Notes: generated by a model not told the origin, from the sequence alone. A stretch of 64,000 nucleotides of DNA from Antitrichia curtipendula (GCA_951230915.1 OX579640.1:22340981-22404980), one strand, 5' to 3'. Shown: positions 34,251-45,921, numbered from the stretch's first letter. Translations and numbers: made by a program.

Positions 34251-34316
34251 CCTACAGGGAGGAATTATTTGTCATTCATCGGCCAGAACACATCCTCGCC
34301 GGCGTTTATGGGTTAA

Positions 34317-35600
34317 GGGTGTCAGTTTTCAAACAGCTCTCCCACTTCCTCGCACATTCATTTCAAGACCATGAGGTCAACTCCAATAGCAAAACATCAA
34401 GTTCACAATCTTAAGAAACAAAAAAACAAACCATGCTGGTTCGCCAAAGTAAAATTCCATCAATTACCTAACATTGTGGCCATTAGAGAGAGAACTTGAA
34501 TGGAAAATCAGTGCAGCTGCTCTAATCATCACGGATGGAAAAAAATCAACAGATTCTGTTCAAGTCGGACTTCCCGTCACTAAAGTTACTTGACGTTTCT
34601 AAACAGTTCCGGATGTCCATAGCCTAGGACGGTAATACAGCACTAATCCCTGGTACCGTTATACAACACTTTGGGACACCAATTCAACGGAGGAAAGGAG
34701 ATATGATAAGCTAAATTCAGTGATTGAAGTGCAACTAAAGAAAAGTAGAGGATACCAGATGCCGTCTGCTATGACCACTGAAATCGTCACTTAGAATGGT
34801 CAACAACCTCCCAAATTGAAATTGGATAAGAAATCCATATACATGCGTGAAAACTAGATCCCAATCAGACTAGGCTCCTGTACCCATAGATACCTTCACG
34901 ACTCTATCCATCTCCCAAAATCACTCCTACATATTGGTTGGATGCAATGCTGAAAAAGACGCAAATAGAATCCTCTACCTTAACACTATCAAGTTATCCG
35001 CATCAACTTCTCCTGAAGCTGTAGTGGTCATCATTTGGCATATTCCAGGTAGCTTCGTTAGGTCACCAAAAAACCTACATCTAATCCCCAACAATATTCG
35101 CTTTCACACTCAAAACTCTATAGGCTGTAAGGAACTATAGAAGCATCCTCATTTTTTAAATCTAAACGAAATCGTTAGTTTATACCTCATAAACAGGTAC
35201 TTCAAAGGTGTCTTCAACTCCCTTCCAATTTCCTGATTCCTGACACATCTGCACTGTCTTTGCAAATATCTATAATAAATCAAAGTTTTGAGAAAGTTCT
35301 ATAAAGCTTGCACAGGCAGCCTCCATCGAGGCCCTCGTCTACATTGCAAGGTAGAGGCCAAGAATAAACAGAAAAAATGATAGATATTGTATGTTAAGTG
35401 CAATCCCTGCGTGCTGAAAAGCACTGAAGAACACAGACACCATACTTTCCTCTACTCATCTACAGGTAAAGGCTGGAAAAAAAATCCAATTTCGTCCCAA
35501 AATTTTAAAGAATGGTACAGTGCACTGGAGGGAAGTCACACCCTAGTTCTTACGAGAACTGAAACAAGACATGTATAGCCAGTATTCGGTAATCCACTTT
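34317..35600. other. PDX1 3' flank, no gene recognised
   Basis: PDX1 ends at 35601 on the minus strand, so its 3' untranslated region lies just below. Nothing else is recognised in this stretch. Confidence 0.4.
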
Positions 35601-37117
35601 CTACTCAGACCTTGCTGCAAAGCGTTCCACCTTCTTATCGCTGAGGTTAATCCCCACCATAGCTTCCCCAAGATTCTCACTCACGTTTGCCAGTACGTGC
35701 GCGTCGTTGTAATGCGTCACAGCTTCCACAATAGCGCGAGCTCGCTTGGCCGGATCCCCACTTTTGAAGATCCCTGAACCAACAAACACCCCGTCGCATC
35801 CCAATTGCATCATGAGAGCGGCGTCTGCAGGAGTGGCCACTCCTCCAGCGGCGAAGTTGACGACTGGGAGCCTCCCCAGCTGCTTGGTCTGCCTCACGAG
35901 CTCATAAGGAGCAGAAATCTCCTTGGCGAAAGTGAAAACCTCATCGTCGTCCAAGTTCTGTAACCTCCGAATCTCACCAAGGACAGACCGCGTGTGACGC
36001 ACGGCTTCCACCACATTGCCAGTCCCCGCCTCGCCCTTGGTGCGGATCATGGCCGCGCCCTCGGCAATGCGACGCAGAGCCTCGCCCAGGTTTCGACAAC
36101 CGCACACGAAAGGGATCCGGTAGTTGTGCTTGTTGATGTGGTGCGTGTCGTCTGCGGGGGTCAAGACCTCGCTCTCGTCTATGTAATCCACACCAATAGC
36201 TTCCAGGATTTGCGCCTCCACAAAATGACCTGTCCAGAAAATTACATGGTTGGAATACTCTTCTTCGCTCAATATTACCACGAACACACTCACACCTCTT
36301 TCATCACGACCTTCTCTAACACAATATTCTAGAATGTCATGCCGCACAATCATTAACTGGAGCAAACATTCGACCTACGTCGCAGTGAAAAAATCGTACT
36401 CACACCCCTTTCAATCACGATCTTCTCTACAATAACGTTCTAAAATATCCTGACATACAATCAATAACTGCAGCAAACAGTCGACCTGTGTCACAGTGCC
36501 AAAATTGCGAGCCCGTTACAAGATTACAGAGGTTACAGAGTGTCCATCACGTCGTCATTGACTCAAGTAAATCCACCATATCAGGAATCTAAAAACAAAA
36601 CAGGTCCTGTAACTCCGTACGAAAGAGAACAACGAGCTCTTAAACCCTTAGAACCTCTTCCGAGCAAAATTTCAAACCCTCAAAAAGCTGCATAATAGGG
36701 TTCCAAAATTTGCACCATCAACAAGGCAAACAACATAAACATGGAAAATCCTAGAAGCAGTAGAAGAAGAAGAAGAAGCGACGGAGGCATACCAATTCTG
36801 GCTTTCGCCATCACCGGAATGGTGACGGCCTTCTTGATCTCCTTGATCATGCTCGGGTCACTCATGCGGGCGACTCCTCCCTCGGCCCGAATGTCGGCCG
36901 GCACACGTTCCAAGGCCATGACTGCCACCGCCCCGGCTTCTTCAGCAATCCGCGCCTGTGCGGCATCCACAACGTCCATGATCACTCCGCCGCGCAGCAT
37001 TTGCGCCAAACCGACCTTGACGGCATACGAAACCGTCTTCTTACTGTTATTGCTGTTCTCGGACAAGCCGCTGCCGTTGTTGCGGTACACAGCCACAACT
37101 CCATTGTTTCCTTCCAT
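35601..37117 (-). CDS. PDX1: Pyridoxal 5'-phosphate synthase subunit PDX1 (2 exons)
   Basis: Exon 1 is 37117-36793 and exon 2 is 36229-35601, separated by one phase-1 GT-AG intron of 563 bp. The product is 317 aa (family about 310). It starts [11 protein letters not shown] and carries [95 protein letters not shown] and [20 protein letters not shown]. The two catalytic lysines are K105 (VMAKARIG) and K173 (MIRTKGEAG), equivalent to K98 and K166 of Arabidopsis PDX1.3. The family forms dodecamers in the cytosol. It condenses ribose 5-phosphate, glyceraldehyde 3-phosphate and PDX2-derived ammonia into pyridoxal 5'-phosphate (vitamin B6). The ATG at 37117 is chosen; an in-frame TTG upstream lies inside a GA microsatellite and is not credible. 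Confidence 0.97.
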
Positions 37118-37142
37118 CTCGCTCGCTCTCTCTCTCTCTCTC
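37118..37142. repeat. GA/CT microsatellite abutting the PDX1 start
   Basis: A (CT)n tract on the plus strand, GA-rich on the coding strand, lies directly upstream of the PDX1 ATG. GAGA-type tracts are common in plant 5' untranslated regions. Confidence 0.7.
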
Positions 37143-37550
37143 AAGAAGAACTCCTTACTATCCTTGCAATCCTTTCGGTGAAACGCGAGATCAAACGTAA
37201 CTCAAGAGGGTGGACTACAAGGAGAAATAAATCTTTCGCTATGGACCTCCGATCGTGATGATGGAGATGGGGGAAGGGGCGGCGGCAATAAAATGAAATG
37301 GCAGAACGTTCGAGAGGCTTCTGGCTCTTGGTGACGGCAAGGGATTGTTGTGATCTCGAAGGGGGAGCAGGACGGGCAAAGAGGAAAACGGGCAGGGGGG
37401 AACGGGCAGATAGATGATAAGTTTCGGTTTGCCGCGGGCGGCAGGGAGCGGCTGCGGCCAGGCGGCGGCGACGTCACGGTTGTAGGGTTGCTATGTGGTG
37501 TCGTTACTGGCGGCGCGGCGGCCACGTACCCAATTGCGTGGTTCTATCCT
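37143..37550 (-). promoter_or_regulatory. PDX1: GC-rich 5' flank of PDX1
   Basis: This stretch is markedly richer in G and C than its surroundings and drops abruptly to AT-rich DNA after about 37560. It is the expected position of the PDX1 promoter and 5' untranslated region. No specific element is claimed. Confidence 0.45.
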
Positions 37551-40020
37551 CTACCATTCGATTTTATCTTCTTTTTAATTTGTTTAAATTGGTTATAATT
37601 AAAGGATTGTTGTGTAATCTCTTATATCAAATACAAATTGTCCATCACAATTTCATCCATCAATTTTTTATTTATGAAATCATAAATTTTGTTCTTATTG
37701 ATGATATCTAAACATTTTATCAATAAAATCTTGCACCTTAATGAAAGCATCTTTTGGTTTTGCAATGCACTAAGTTAGATTTTGTTGTAGTAAAGTATGG
37801 GCATACCATATCAACCTTGCCTAAATATCAACATCACTTACATATGAGCATTAATTGCAAAAGAAGGCATGAAAATTACACCACATTGGAAGAATTCATT
37901 AAGAGAAAGCATTAATTGTGTGTCATTATGTAATATCACAATGTTGTGTGTTCATTATATTCTTTCAACAAGGTAAGTACACCTAATTGCAACCCCAAAC
38001 TAATTTCATTGTTATTTACATTCCTTATTTATTTTATAAATCAATTTTAGGATAGTTATTACCATCTTATGAAATTTGTGCAACATGAATAAGAGAAGCC
38101 AATAACAACTCTAGATTTAGGTTCTTAAATGAAAATGGGATTATGTATTGTAATGCAGGAAGGTAGGAGTGGCAATTAGGTAAACTTATCAATTGTATTG
38201 TCCTTGATTTGTGGATGACTTTGTTGTCAATTACTGATTCCATTCTATAAAAACTTTGGAAGTCAATGTATTTTAAGTTTTGAATCAACATTTAGTGCTT
38301 CTGTTGCAATATATCATTTCTGATATTTGCTTTAAAAAAACATGCATATAGTTATTCCATCTTCTAAATTCCAATTGTTTGCTTAATTGTAATAAATGAC
38401 AATTATAGAGACACGCATATACCTTACATGTTCTCCTACTCTTCCATCTTGATAAATGCTTGATATGTCTTTCTTATAATTTTTGGATTGGTTCTTTCAA
38501 TGAAAAACTCAATTCTTTAATAAAGCACTAGAGGCAAAGAATTGGAGATGAAGAATAGGAAGCAAAATATTTACATAGAAAACATCATTAGACCTTGTCA
38601 ACTAATCCTTCATTTTTAAGCCAAGATAATAGTTGGAATATGAACAAAGTTCATGTTTCAATGAGTTTGTTGAAATTCATTGGAGGTCTATATTTTGTAC
38701 AGATTCCACAAAAAAATTATAGAAAATCATGGTTAATTCTCTCTCTCTATGACATTCTATTCTACCATTGCAAAAAATTATAGTTACTTTCAATCCTACT
38801 TCAATGAATACTTTCAACATTTTGAAATTTATAAATATTAGGTATGGAACTTGGATTACTATCATTTATCAAGCACAAATTAACTTCTAGAGACATTTCA
38901 CATTTTACTTAACTCCTACGTGCTCTTTTAAAGGAAACTTTTGAATATGTATCATATATATAATGGTAACTTTTCCAACATTTCATCGTCATTGATTCAT
39001 GTACAAGATCTTTATTTTTCTATCAACACATTTTATTATTAAAGCTTTTTCAATAAATATTAACCTTTGGAGTCCAGTTGTCTGTTGTACAAACAATTGT
39101 AAATCCGCATAGATTTCTATGAAGTCAATTTGATTGGATGTTCATGAAATTTTGACACAAGGTGTGAATATTTACCCCCTTAGTGGAAATATTGTTATTT
39201 TTTCCTATAAGATGCTTGGATCAAAAGTTATGTTGCCCTAGATTTTTTTTTAGTTTAACAATTTAGGCATCTTTTAGTTATCTTTTGCTAAAATCCTCAT
39301 TGACTTTTGAAATTGGCATGTATGTAAATAATAACATATGGCATACAATTGTCCAAAAAAAATGTAGTTCTCAAATCACATTCTAAGAGGGGTCAAACTT
39401 TGTTAGTTGGGCTAGTCATGTGAAAAAATATTTTCTTCTAACTTCAAGCTCTATTATCTTGCAATCTGTAAAGTCAAAGTTCTTGAAATTTCCTCCACAT
39501 ATTCCAAATGTTTGTCTCTAACTTTTCATTCTTTGGATTTTAAATAAAAAATTTCCTCATTATACAAGAAATCATCAAAAAAAATGACTATAAAAGTATA
39601 TTGCTAGTTCACTTCCCCTCCTTGCATTGCAAGGTGATTTAGAATAAGACATCTCAATTGTATTTGAAATTATGCATGAAAGAATCTAACATCAAATATT
39701 TATTAATGGTGGAAATGTTCATTTTAAAGTACAACAAGAATATTTAGTTAAGAAAGCTCAAAGTCTGTTGACCTTGTTTTATAGGAATGAAAGTCTTTTT
39801 TTCACACTTTATACATTATAATCTTTCAATCTATGCAATCAAACAAGCTGAATTTTTTTTCCACACATCTCCTTACTTGATTAATGCACTTTTATATGGT
39901 TGGAGTTCTTAAAAAAGTTTTAATTTTTAATTCTGAATAGTGCATCAAAAAATTGGTAGTTTTGGACTTTACCCTTCTTCTAGAACACCCTCATTCATAA
40001 TTTACACAGTAGATGATTGA

Positions 40021-40094
40021 ACATATTGTGGTTGCACTAGCACTAAACAACTCCTCAACATATTGTGGTTGCACTAGCACTAAACAACTCCTCA
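40021..40094. repeat. Perfect 37-bp tandem duplication
   Basis: Two adjacent identical 37-bp units begin ACATATTGTGGTTGCACTAG. Lack of divergence suggests the duplication is recent. Confidence 0.9.
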
Positions 40095-40148
40095 AATACC
40101 ATCAGTCTCAAAGACATGAATATTCTATTTCGCAACCAAGGCATACTT

Positions 40149-40327
40149 AATGTAAGCCATGAGCCTATTTTTGGGGGCAAATGGGAGCAAACCCATTTGT
40201 GATCAAAATTGTAATGGTGGTGTACACTCAAGTTCTGAAATGTACACTGTTATTTTAAACTAAATATAATTTTGCCCACAATGAATTTGCTCTGATTTGG
40301 CCCACAATGGGCCTCACTTACATTACA
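40149..40327. mobile_element. Possible small MITE with TAATGTAAG ends
   Basis: The left end TAATGTAAGCCATGAGCC and the right end, inverted, TAATGTAAGTGAGGCCC are similar. The interior is non-coding and about 180 bp long. No duplication of the target is clear. Confidence 0.4.
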
Positions 40328-40422
40328 TTACTTTATGAAAAATTTCCAAAAGGGATATTGTATAGGAATATGCATTTTCCTTCTCCATTTTCTAAAACAG
40401 ATAATACGACCGAAAGTGTGAC

Positions 40423-40785
40423 TCAACTGGGCAATGCAAATGTGAAGCCTGCAATTCTCTGTTGATCTCCCAACACAGAAGATTCCATCAGCTGTCTCCT
40501 TTTCGCATCCCACTCAAGAACTTGATCCAGAAACTTAAGGAGCGTGAGGAAAGAGCCGGACCCCGCAAGGTCGAGAGCAACTGGGTGGATGTGTGGAGGA
40601 GAAAACTTCCAGTTAACGTAGTGCCGGATCATCATCCTTTGGCAGAAACTTGGACACATGAAGGCACTCACGACCTTCACTGATTTCCACACAATTCCCG
40701 TTTGAATTCCATCACACATTTCAATCACAAGCTGATCTCGAAGAGGTTGCCGGTGTGTTGCACCAAGAGCCATCAATGTTCTCAA
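40423..40785 (-). CDS. Unrecognised ORF overlapping a tandem array (120 codons)
   Basis: This open frame on the minus strand has no family I recognise. Its first ~35 codons lie inside the first unit of the tandem array at 40684-41330, so the frame is chimeric. The remaining part (for example LLKFLDQVLEWDAKRRQLME) is more protein-like in composition than the surrounding AT-rich DNA and could be a captured gene fragment. Whether it is expressed cannot be told from sequence. Confidence 0.2.
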   Translation of the reverse strand: MRTLMALGATHRQPLRDQLVIEMCDGIQTGIVWKSVKVVSAFMCPSFCQRMMIRHYVNWKFSPPHIHPVALDLAGSGSFLTLLKFLDQVLEWDAKRRQLMESSVLGDQQRIAGFTFALPS

Positions 40786-41330
40786 ACTACTTCAGATGCA
40801 CTGAACGAGTCTGAAATACTCAAGGGATTTACACAGACAATGGGTGTTTTCCACACAATCTCCCTTTGAATTCCATCACACATTCCATCACAAGCTGATC
40901 TCGAACAGGTTGCCGGTGTGTTGCTCCAAGAGCCATCAATGTTCTCAAACTACTTCAGATGCACTGAACGAGGCTGAAAAACTCAAGGGATTTACACAGA
41001 CAATGGGTGTTTTCCACACAATACCCGTTTGAATTCCATCACACAATCACAAGCTGATCTTTACTTTCGGTTGCCGGTGTGTTGCTCCGAGAGCCATCAA
41101 TGTTTTCGAACTTCAGATGCACTGAATGAGGCTGAAAAACTCAAGGGATTTACAGACAATGGGTGTTTTCCACACAATTTCCGTTTGAATTCCATCACAC
41201 ATTCCATCACAAGCTGATCTTTTCTTTCGGTTGCCGAGGTGTTGCACCAAGAGCCATCAATGTTCTCAAACTTCAGATGCACTGAACGAGGCTGAAAAAC
41301 TCAAGAGATGTACAGACAATGGACCGTGTA
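40684..41330. repeat. Tandem array of about 4 units (155-170 bp)
   Basis: Units start near 40684, 40850, 41013 and 41171 with TTCCACACAAT followed by CCCGTTTGAATTCCATCACA or a close variant. They continue through CACAAGCTGATCT, GGTTGCCGGTGTGTTGC, GAGCCATCAATGTT, CTTCAGATGCACTGAACGAG and CAGACAATGGGTG. Units 3 and 4 share small changes (TTTACTTTCGG / TTTTCTTTCGG), suggesting stepwise amplification. Confidence 0.9.
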
Positions 41331-41557
41331 CTGTACAGTTCAAACAGTAGAAGTGACTGACGCACGCTACGATGTCCTTGTGGATGTCCTTGCGCTACTG
41401 ACCTGGAATTGGATTCCAATGGAGATACCCCGTATTCTGTCATCTTGGTATTTTGTCAAAAGATTGTGATCAAAGTGAGTGCTTGGAGCTTTTGGAAGAA
41501 CGGCTAGAAGGTTTGAAATTTGAGCCGATTAGTTGGGTTCATCCAAATTAAGCATTA

Positions 41558-41942
41558 GGTAGCCGCCCTCATTTCGACTAGGGACCTATTCTTGTTATAT
41601 AGGCTACTCTCTTTCCAATCAACAGGAAAATAGGAGAAAAGCAATGATCAATTATGGCACAATTTCCAATGCAGTCGTGGTGCATTACGATTGGCCGCAG
41701 TCTTGGACGATTATGCAAGCAAGTTGTGGTTGGAAATATGAAGACCTACATGACAAAAATAGGTCGAACAGAATCCTCAACTAAAAAATTCATAGTAATT
41801 ATGTTTTGAGAAATAAAAATCTGAAAAAAATATGGAATCCTTCTAAACTTTATTTTTGTACATGGGAAAATTTCCCCACTTAAGAAATTTGTGCTCCAAA
41901 ATATGTGTAATTACTTAAATGGTCGGAATGAGGTCAACTACC
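41558..41942. mobile_element. PIF/Harbinger-like MITE, family B, copy 1
   Basis: This 385-bp element is flanked by TTA at 41555-41557 and 41943-41945. The ends are GGTAGCCGCCCTCATTTCGAC and (inverted) GGTAGTTGACCTCATTCCGAC. The interior is colinear with 44292-44657. Confidence 0.7.
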
Positions 41943-41950
41943 TTACCAAG

Positions 41951-42179
41951 TTAACCCATAAACAACATAGAAGACGTTTTCTGGCCGATGAATGACAAAG
42001 AATCTCTTCATGTAGGACAAAAATGCAAATATTCATCCTCCAAATATTGTGTGGAAAGGGAAGATCTTCTAGAGTAGTTTGTCTTCCAATGAGTGTTTTG
42101 TCATTTTTTTAAGCCAACAATTCATACGGTACTCAAACAAATGATTTCTACTATGACGGGCTCATTGTTTAAGGGTTAA
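41951..42179. mobile_element. TTAA-flanked MITE, family 2, intact short copy
   Basis: TTAA lies at 41951-41954 and 42176-42179. The ends are TTAACCCATAAAC and (inverted) TTAACCCTTAAAC, differing at one of 13 positions. This 229-bp element is the uninterrupted sister of 33293-34316 and shows what that copy looked like before its nested insertions. Confidence 0.8.
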
Positions 42180-42436
42180 CCAAGCTAAAATCATCCAAGT
42201 AAGGACCTGAGCATGGTTCTACTGCAAATGGTTGTTGACAATTCCAAGAACACTCTAAAATTTCCTACGTTTTTTACTATTTGGACCTTGGATGGAAAAT
42301 CATATGAATTTCCAGAGTTGTGAATATAGGTGTGTCCAAAATCAACATAGGCTCTTGTGTTCAAGAGGGTTTACAATTATGCAAGAATCTAAATGAAAAA
42401 AATTTAGTGTCAGGATCCAATCAGGTGGTATTATCT

Positions 42437-42956
42437 TTAATCCTTGAAGGACAATTATTACCTAATTACCTATGGTATTAATTTTTGTCATGATTTTTGA
42501 ACTTTTTTTTGGAGATTGGAAAATGGATTATCTTTGTAGGAATATATATTTTTTTTTTACATGGAAAGCTTTTATTCATTTCATTTGGATAAGTGATGTG
42601 AAAGTTATGGGTAATCTTGTTTTTCGGGCAATTTAAGCATGTTCCTGAAAAAAATATCTTGTAGGATTCATCTATGAATTTAGGGATTAATTTAGGGAAT
42701 TAGTGCATTTCAAATAATTTAGTCCCACGACGTGCAAAAGAAATTGTTTTCTTCACTTTAAATGTAGATATCTTGCAATTTGTGCTGTTAAAATTTCTGA
42801 AATTTATTCCACATATTTTCATATTGGTTAGGTGTAAGATCTTGTAGTTAGATATGAAGAAAAGAAATTCACATTTTTTTATTCTTTGCAATAGAAATGG
42901 CTGTTTTTGAGTGCTTTTTGGCCCCCCAATATGCCTTGGTTCTTTTAGGGGGTAAT
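42437..42956. mobile_element. TTAA-type MITE, family 1, copy 4 (diverged)
   Basis: The left end TTAATCCTTGAAGGAC (42437 on) is a decayed form of the family-1 end, and the right end CTTTTAGGGGGTAAT has lost its exact TTAA. The interior is colinear with 33600-33870, for example GATGTGAAAGTTATGG, ATATCTTGCAAT and GAGTGCTTTTTG. Confidence 0.65.
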
Positions 42957-44291
42957 TATAACTCTTGAAAACTTAGAGATACAAAATAAATAAATAAATA
43001 AAATTAGACTCATAGTTAACAACCAAAATAAAAGCACCAAAAGTAACACTTCTCATCTTGTGTTACAACGTCTAGTTAGGAGGACTCTTTCATTCAAACT
43101 TCTTCTTCCTTATTCAACAAATTTAGTACACTAAATAGTGAAATTAGGTTGCCTTAACAATTAGATTCCTTTACTTCAATAAAATTAGTCATCAAAGTCA
43201 ACAAATATTTCTACAGATATTTTTGTTTGTACACACAAAGGTTCATGAGTCCCAATTACAGTTGTACTTAATTCAAAAGTAGTAAATTTTTCTAAAGAAA
43301 CAATAAATATTTATATAGTGTAGAATGTCGATAACCTCATGTAGTATAGGAGACTTGTCCCTCTTTGCAACAAAGATTTCCTTCATGCAAACTCCCACAA
43401 ACAAGACCAATTCTCTCTCTCACTTGCATGTTAAGTTATTTTGACCCCGGCTGCCGGCACCTCCAGAGACTTGGTCTGCGTAATTTGGGTGCCAGTTAGA
43501 GGAAATGACTCGGTTTGTTTATAAATTAAGACCTCTTCAAAATTTGAAAGGTCCCAAGTCCTCATTAAGGTCGGCACCCCCCCAAACCGCCATTTGGCTA
43601 CTGTGCCTAATTAACAATTATTAGTCTGGTCCAATTTTCATTGTTTTTCTTGTTGTCAAGTCAAGTGAAAAGAGGTTCCAACCCCCCTTTGGACATCATA
43701 TATAAAAAAATATGGAAGGTGCAAGTTTTAATTTGGAAGAGGTTCTGCAATAGTTTCTTCCACATAACTACATATTGATTTTGGAGATGTACCCAAAGTG
43801 ATGGTGATGGCAGTTTTAGATAGGGTATGTTTTTTGGGATAAGGTAACTACATCTAAAATAGACTCCTTCTCAAAACCAATCCCTATTCTTGAAGGAAAA
43901 TTAAAGAGGGAGAATATTCAAAATGGTGTGCATGACAAGGACAAGTGTAAGGTGAATTTTGAGTAGTGTACAACTCTATTTATACTACTATGAAGGTGGC
44001 AACCTTAGAAGTGGACAATTTACAATACGCTTTCTGTTGCTTTAACTCCTTCTCTAGTATCATTTCTTCATGTACATCGAATGCATTTTGGCATCACCTT
44101 CGTGACATTTTTAGCATCCTACACTTTCCATCTTTGGAAATTTGTAACTAATTCACAATGTGTCTGAAAATTATGAACCCACTTGCATTTTGATTCGTAG
44201 TCCTTCACCAATGTGCAAAAATTGTTGTTCATTTTCTAGAGCATATTGGTTACGCCGTAGAGCTTATTTGTGCGATTTTAGGTGTAGTTAT
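42957..44291. other. AT-rich intergenic DNA, no gene recognised
   Basis: Only short open frames are present, and no domain is recognised. A short G/C-richer patch near 43445-43610 includes GGCTGCCGGCACCTCC and GGTCGGCACCCCCCC, of unknown meaning. Confidence 0.35.
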
Positions 44292-44657
44292 GGGAGGCAA
44301 CCCATTTCTGATCGACACCCCATTCTAGCAATGTAGGATGTTCTCTTTCCATGCAAAAGAAATGAGCAATGATTAATTACGGCGCAATTCCTGGTGCAGT
44401 TGTGGCACATTATGATTGGCTAACAAGACTCTCAATATTGCAACCAACCCTTTAGTTGGAAAGAAGAAAGTCTATATCACAAATATGGGAGAAACAAAAT
44501 CTTCAATTAAAAAATTCATAGTAATTCTGTTTTGAGAATTTTTCTTAAGCGAAACCTTTAGATCTCTATTTCTGCACATGAGAAAATTTCTTTACTGAAG
44601 AAACCCGCCTTACAGATACATGTAATTCCTGAAGTGGTCAAAAATGGGTTGCCTCCC
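44292..44657. mobile_element. PIF/Harbinger-like MITE, family B, copy 2
   Basis: The inverted ends GGGAGGCAACCCATTT are perfect over 16 bp. The interior shares AATTCATAGTAATT, GCACATTATGATTGGCTA and ACATGAGAAAATTTC with the other copies. The flanking duplication is not clean in this copy. Confidence 0.75.
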
Positions 44658-44685
44658 TCACCTTACCCACTGCCTTCTTCCATTA

Positions 44686-45077
44686 AGGCAGTGTGCTTTA
44701 GAAGCGCCTATCTTCTTCAACCCACCCCTATTTTCAGGTGGAGAATGGAGATGGGTGATCCTTAAACAGATCAGTTTAGCAATCGAATGCATCTGAAGGA
44801 ATTTTTTTTTTCTATTGCAAGTTAGAGCCAATCATTTTCTTTCATTTCTGCACATCTCTTTACAAGTTGCAAGTCGCCGGATTTGGAAAGACCTATGTTC
44901 ACAAATAGGTGCCTACACCCCGAATCTTTGAAAATTTATAAGTAATTCAAAAATGCTTGGAAAAATACAAAACCACTTGTGTTAGGTTCCACATCTATTT
45001 TTCTCTCTCTGAAAAGAGATCTAAAAATATTTCTATCCATGGAAGCCCGTGAAAAAGGCTTTAAGAGCATATTACCC
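44686..45077. mobile_element. PIF/Harbinger-like MITE, family A, copy 3 (inverted)
   Basis: This 392-bp element is flanked by TTA at 44683-44685 and 45078-45080. It lies inverted relative to 5218-5625, with ends AGGCAGTGTGCTTTAGAAGC and (inverted) GGGTAATATGCTCTTAAAGC. It sits 28 bp from family B copy 2. Confidence 0.8.
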
Positions 45078-45271
45078 TTAGCGTGAACTGGATTGGATAT
45101 TTGAAGCAATTGCATGAGCAGCTTCTAAGGTAGTGAGCACAGTGAAGTGATCACGGCGAACAACAAACAGCATCCTTTAAATGCCGTTTGAGACGCGTAG
45201 ACTGCCAATCAACTACCCGGGAATCAAACTTAAAAATTGATGCTCCCTGCCTCCCTCCCTCCGCCTGCCTG

Positions 45272-45329
45272 AAATAGATGATTGAAGTGCTCATGGATTT
45301 GGGAGCATTTCAAATTCAATCATCTATTT
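45272..45329. repeat. Short hairpin (58 bp)
   Basis: AAATAGATGATTGAAGTGCTC (45272-45292) and the inverted counterpart ending TTCAATCATCTATTT (to 45329) form a stem with a loop of about 10 nt and a small bulge. The flanks are not obviously mobile-element ends. Confidence 0.6.
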
Positions 45330-45822
45330 TAGTTGGCCATTATATTTTAAATTGAGTTCCCAATGAATGGGAGAATTTAATGATTTTTCTGGCAATGGAA
45401 TTCCGTTTCATCATTTGTCTCCGAAAAAAAAAGAAAAAAAGAATGGAAGGACAGTTAATGAAAGGACAACTGAACTTGTTGGGCAATTGATGAAAATTTA
45501 TGAGAGATGGAAAATTACTATTGATTAATAGACAGACGGAGGATCCCAATTCCATCAGAGATCAGCACGGTGTGGTACTGTAAAAGTGTAAATTATGCTG
45601 GTGACTTGTACTCTATTTTTGCAATGAAATCTCGTTTCATTTGTGCCAAAAATAAATAAATAAATAAAAGTGGAAATTGTTGAATGCCTAGAACTGTCAT
45701 AACATTGTTAACTTGCGTGCAGGGGCCCCTTCTGCTGCCCCCAGAAATCAGGAGCTCCCCAACAATAAGCCAATGACATCCCAACGCTGACAAAGCAAAT
45801 ACAATGTTACCTTCTGCCCAGT

Positions 45823-45921
45823 CAATGAGGCTTTGGAGAATTATAACTGAAAATTTCCCCCATGTATCTAGGCAATGAGGCTTTGAGAATTACAACTAAA
45901 TTTTTCTCTTAGGTATCTAGG
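45823..45921. repeat. Two-copy direct repeat (~50 bp)
   Basis: CAATGAGGCTTTG(G)AGAATTA occurs twice, each copy followed by AACT(G)AAA and ending near GTATCTAGG. The copies differ by several substitutions. Confidence 0.7.

Larger units (their letters stand above)
33293..34316. mobile_element. TTAA-flanked MITE, family 2, copy with two nested insertions
   Basis: The outer element runs from TTAA (33293-33296) to TTAA (34313-34316). Its ends read TTAACCT-TTAAACGATGGGCTC (after removing the inner insertion) and (inverted) TTAACCCATAAACGC. It is colinear, in inverse orientation, with 41951-42179. A family-1 element sits inside its left terminal repeat (33304-33870), and a palindromic element sits at about 34015-34250. 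Confidence 0.75.
37551..40680. other. AT-rich intergenic repeat region
   Basis: No gene is seen. The stretch 39090-39980 is colinear in parts with 12055-12500 and with 17850-18210. A 37-bp duplication lies at 40021-40094, and a possible small inverted-end element (TAATGTAAG ends) lies at about 40149-40327. Confidence 0.5.

Noticed and set aside
37118..37144. Nine-residue N-terminal extension of PDX1
   Set aside because: It is a TTG start within a GA microsatellite; PDX1 proteins normally begin near MEG/MAG.
40684..41330. CRISPR-like array
   Set aside because: Units are 155-170 bp, contiguous, without spacer structure, and the genome is a plant's.
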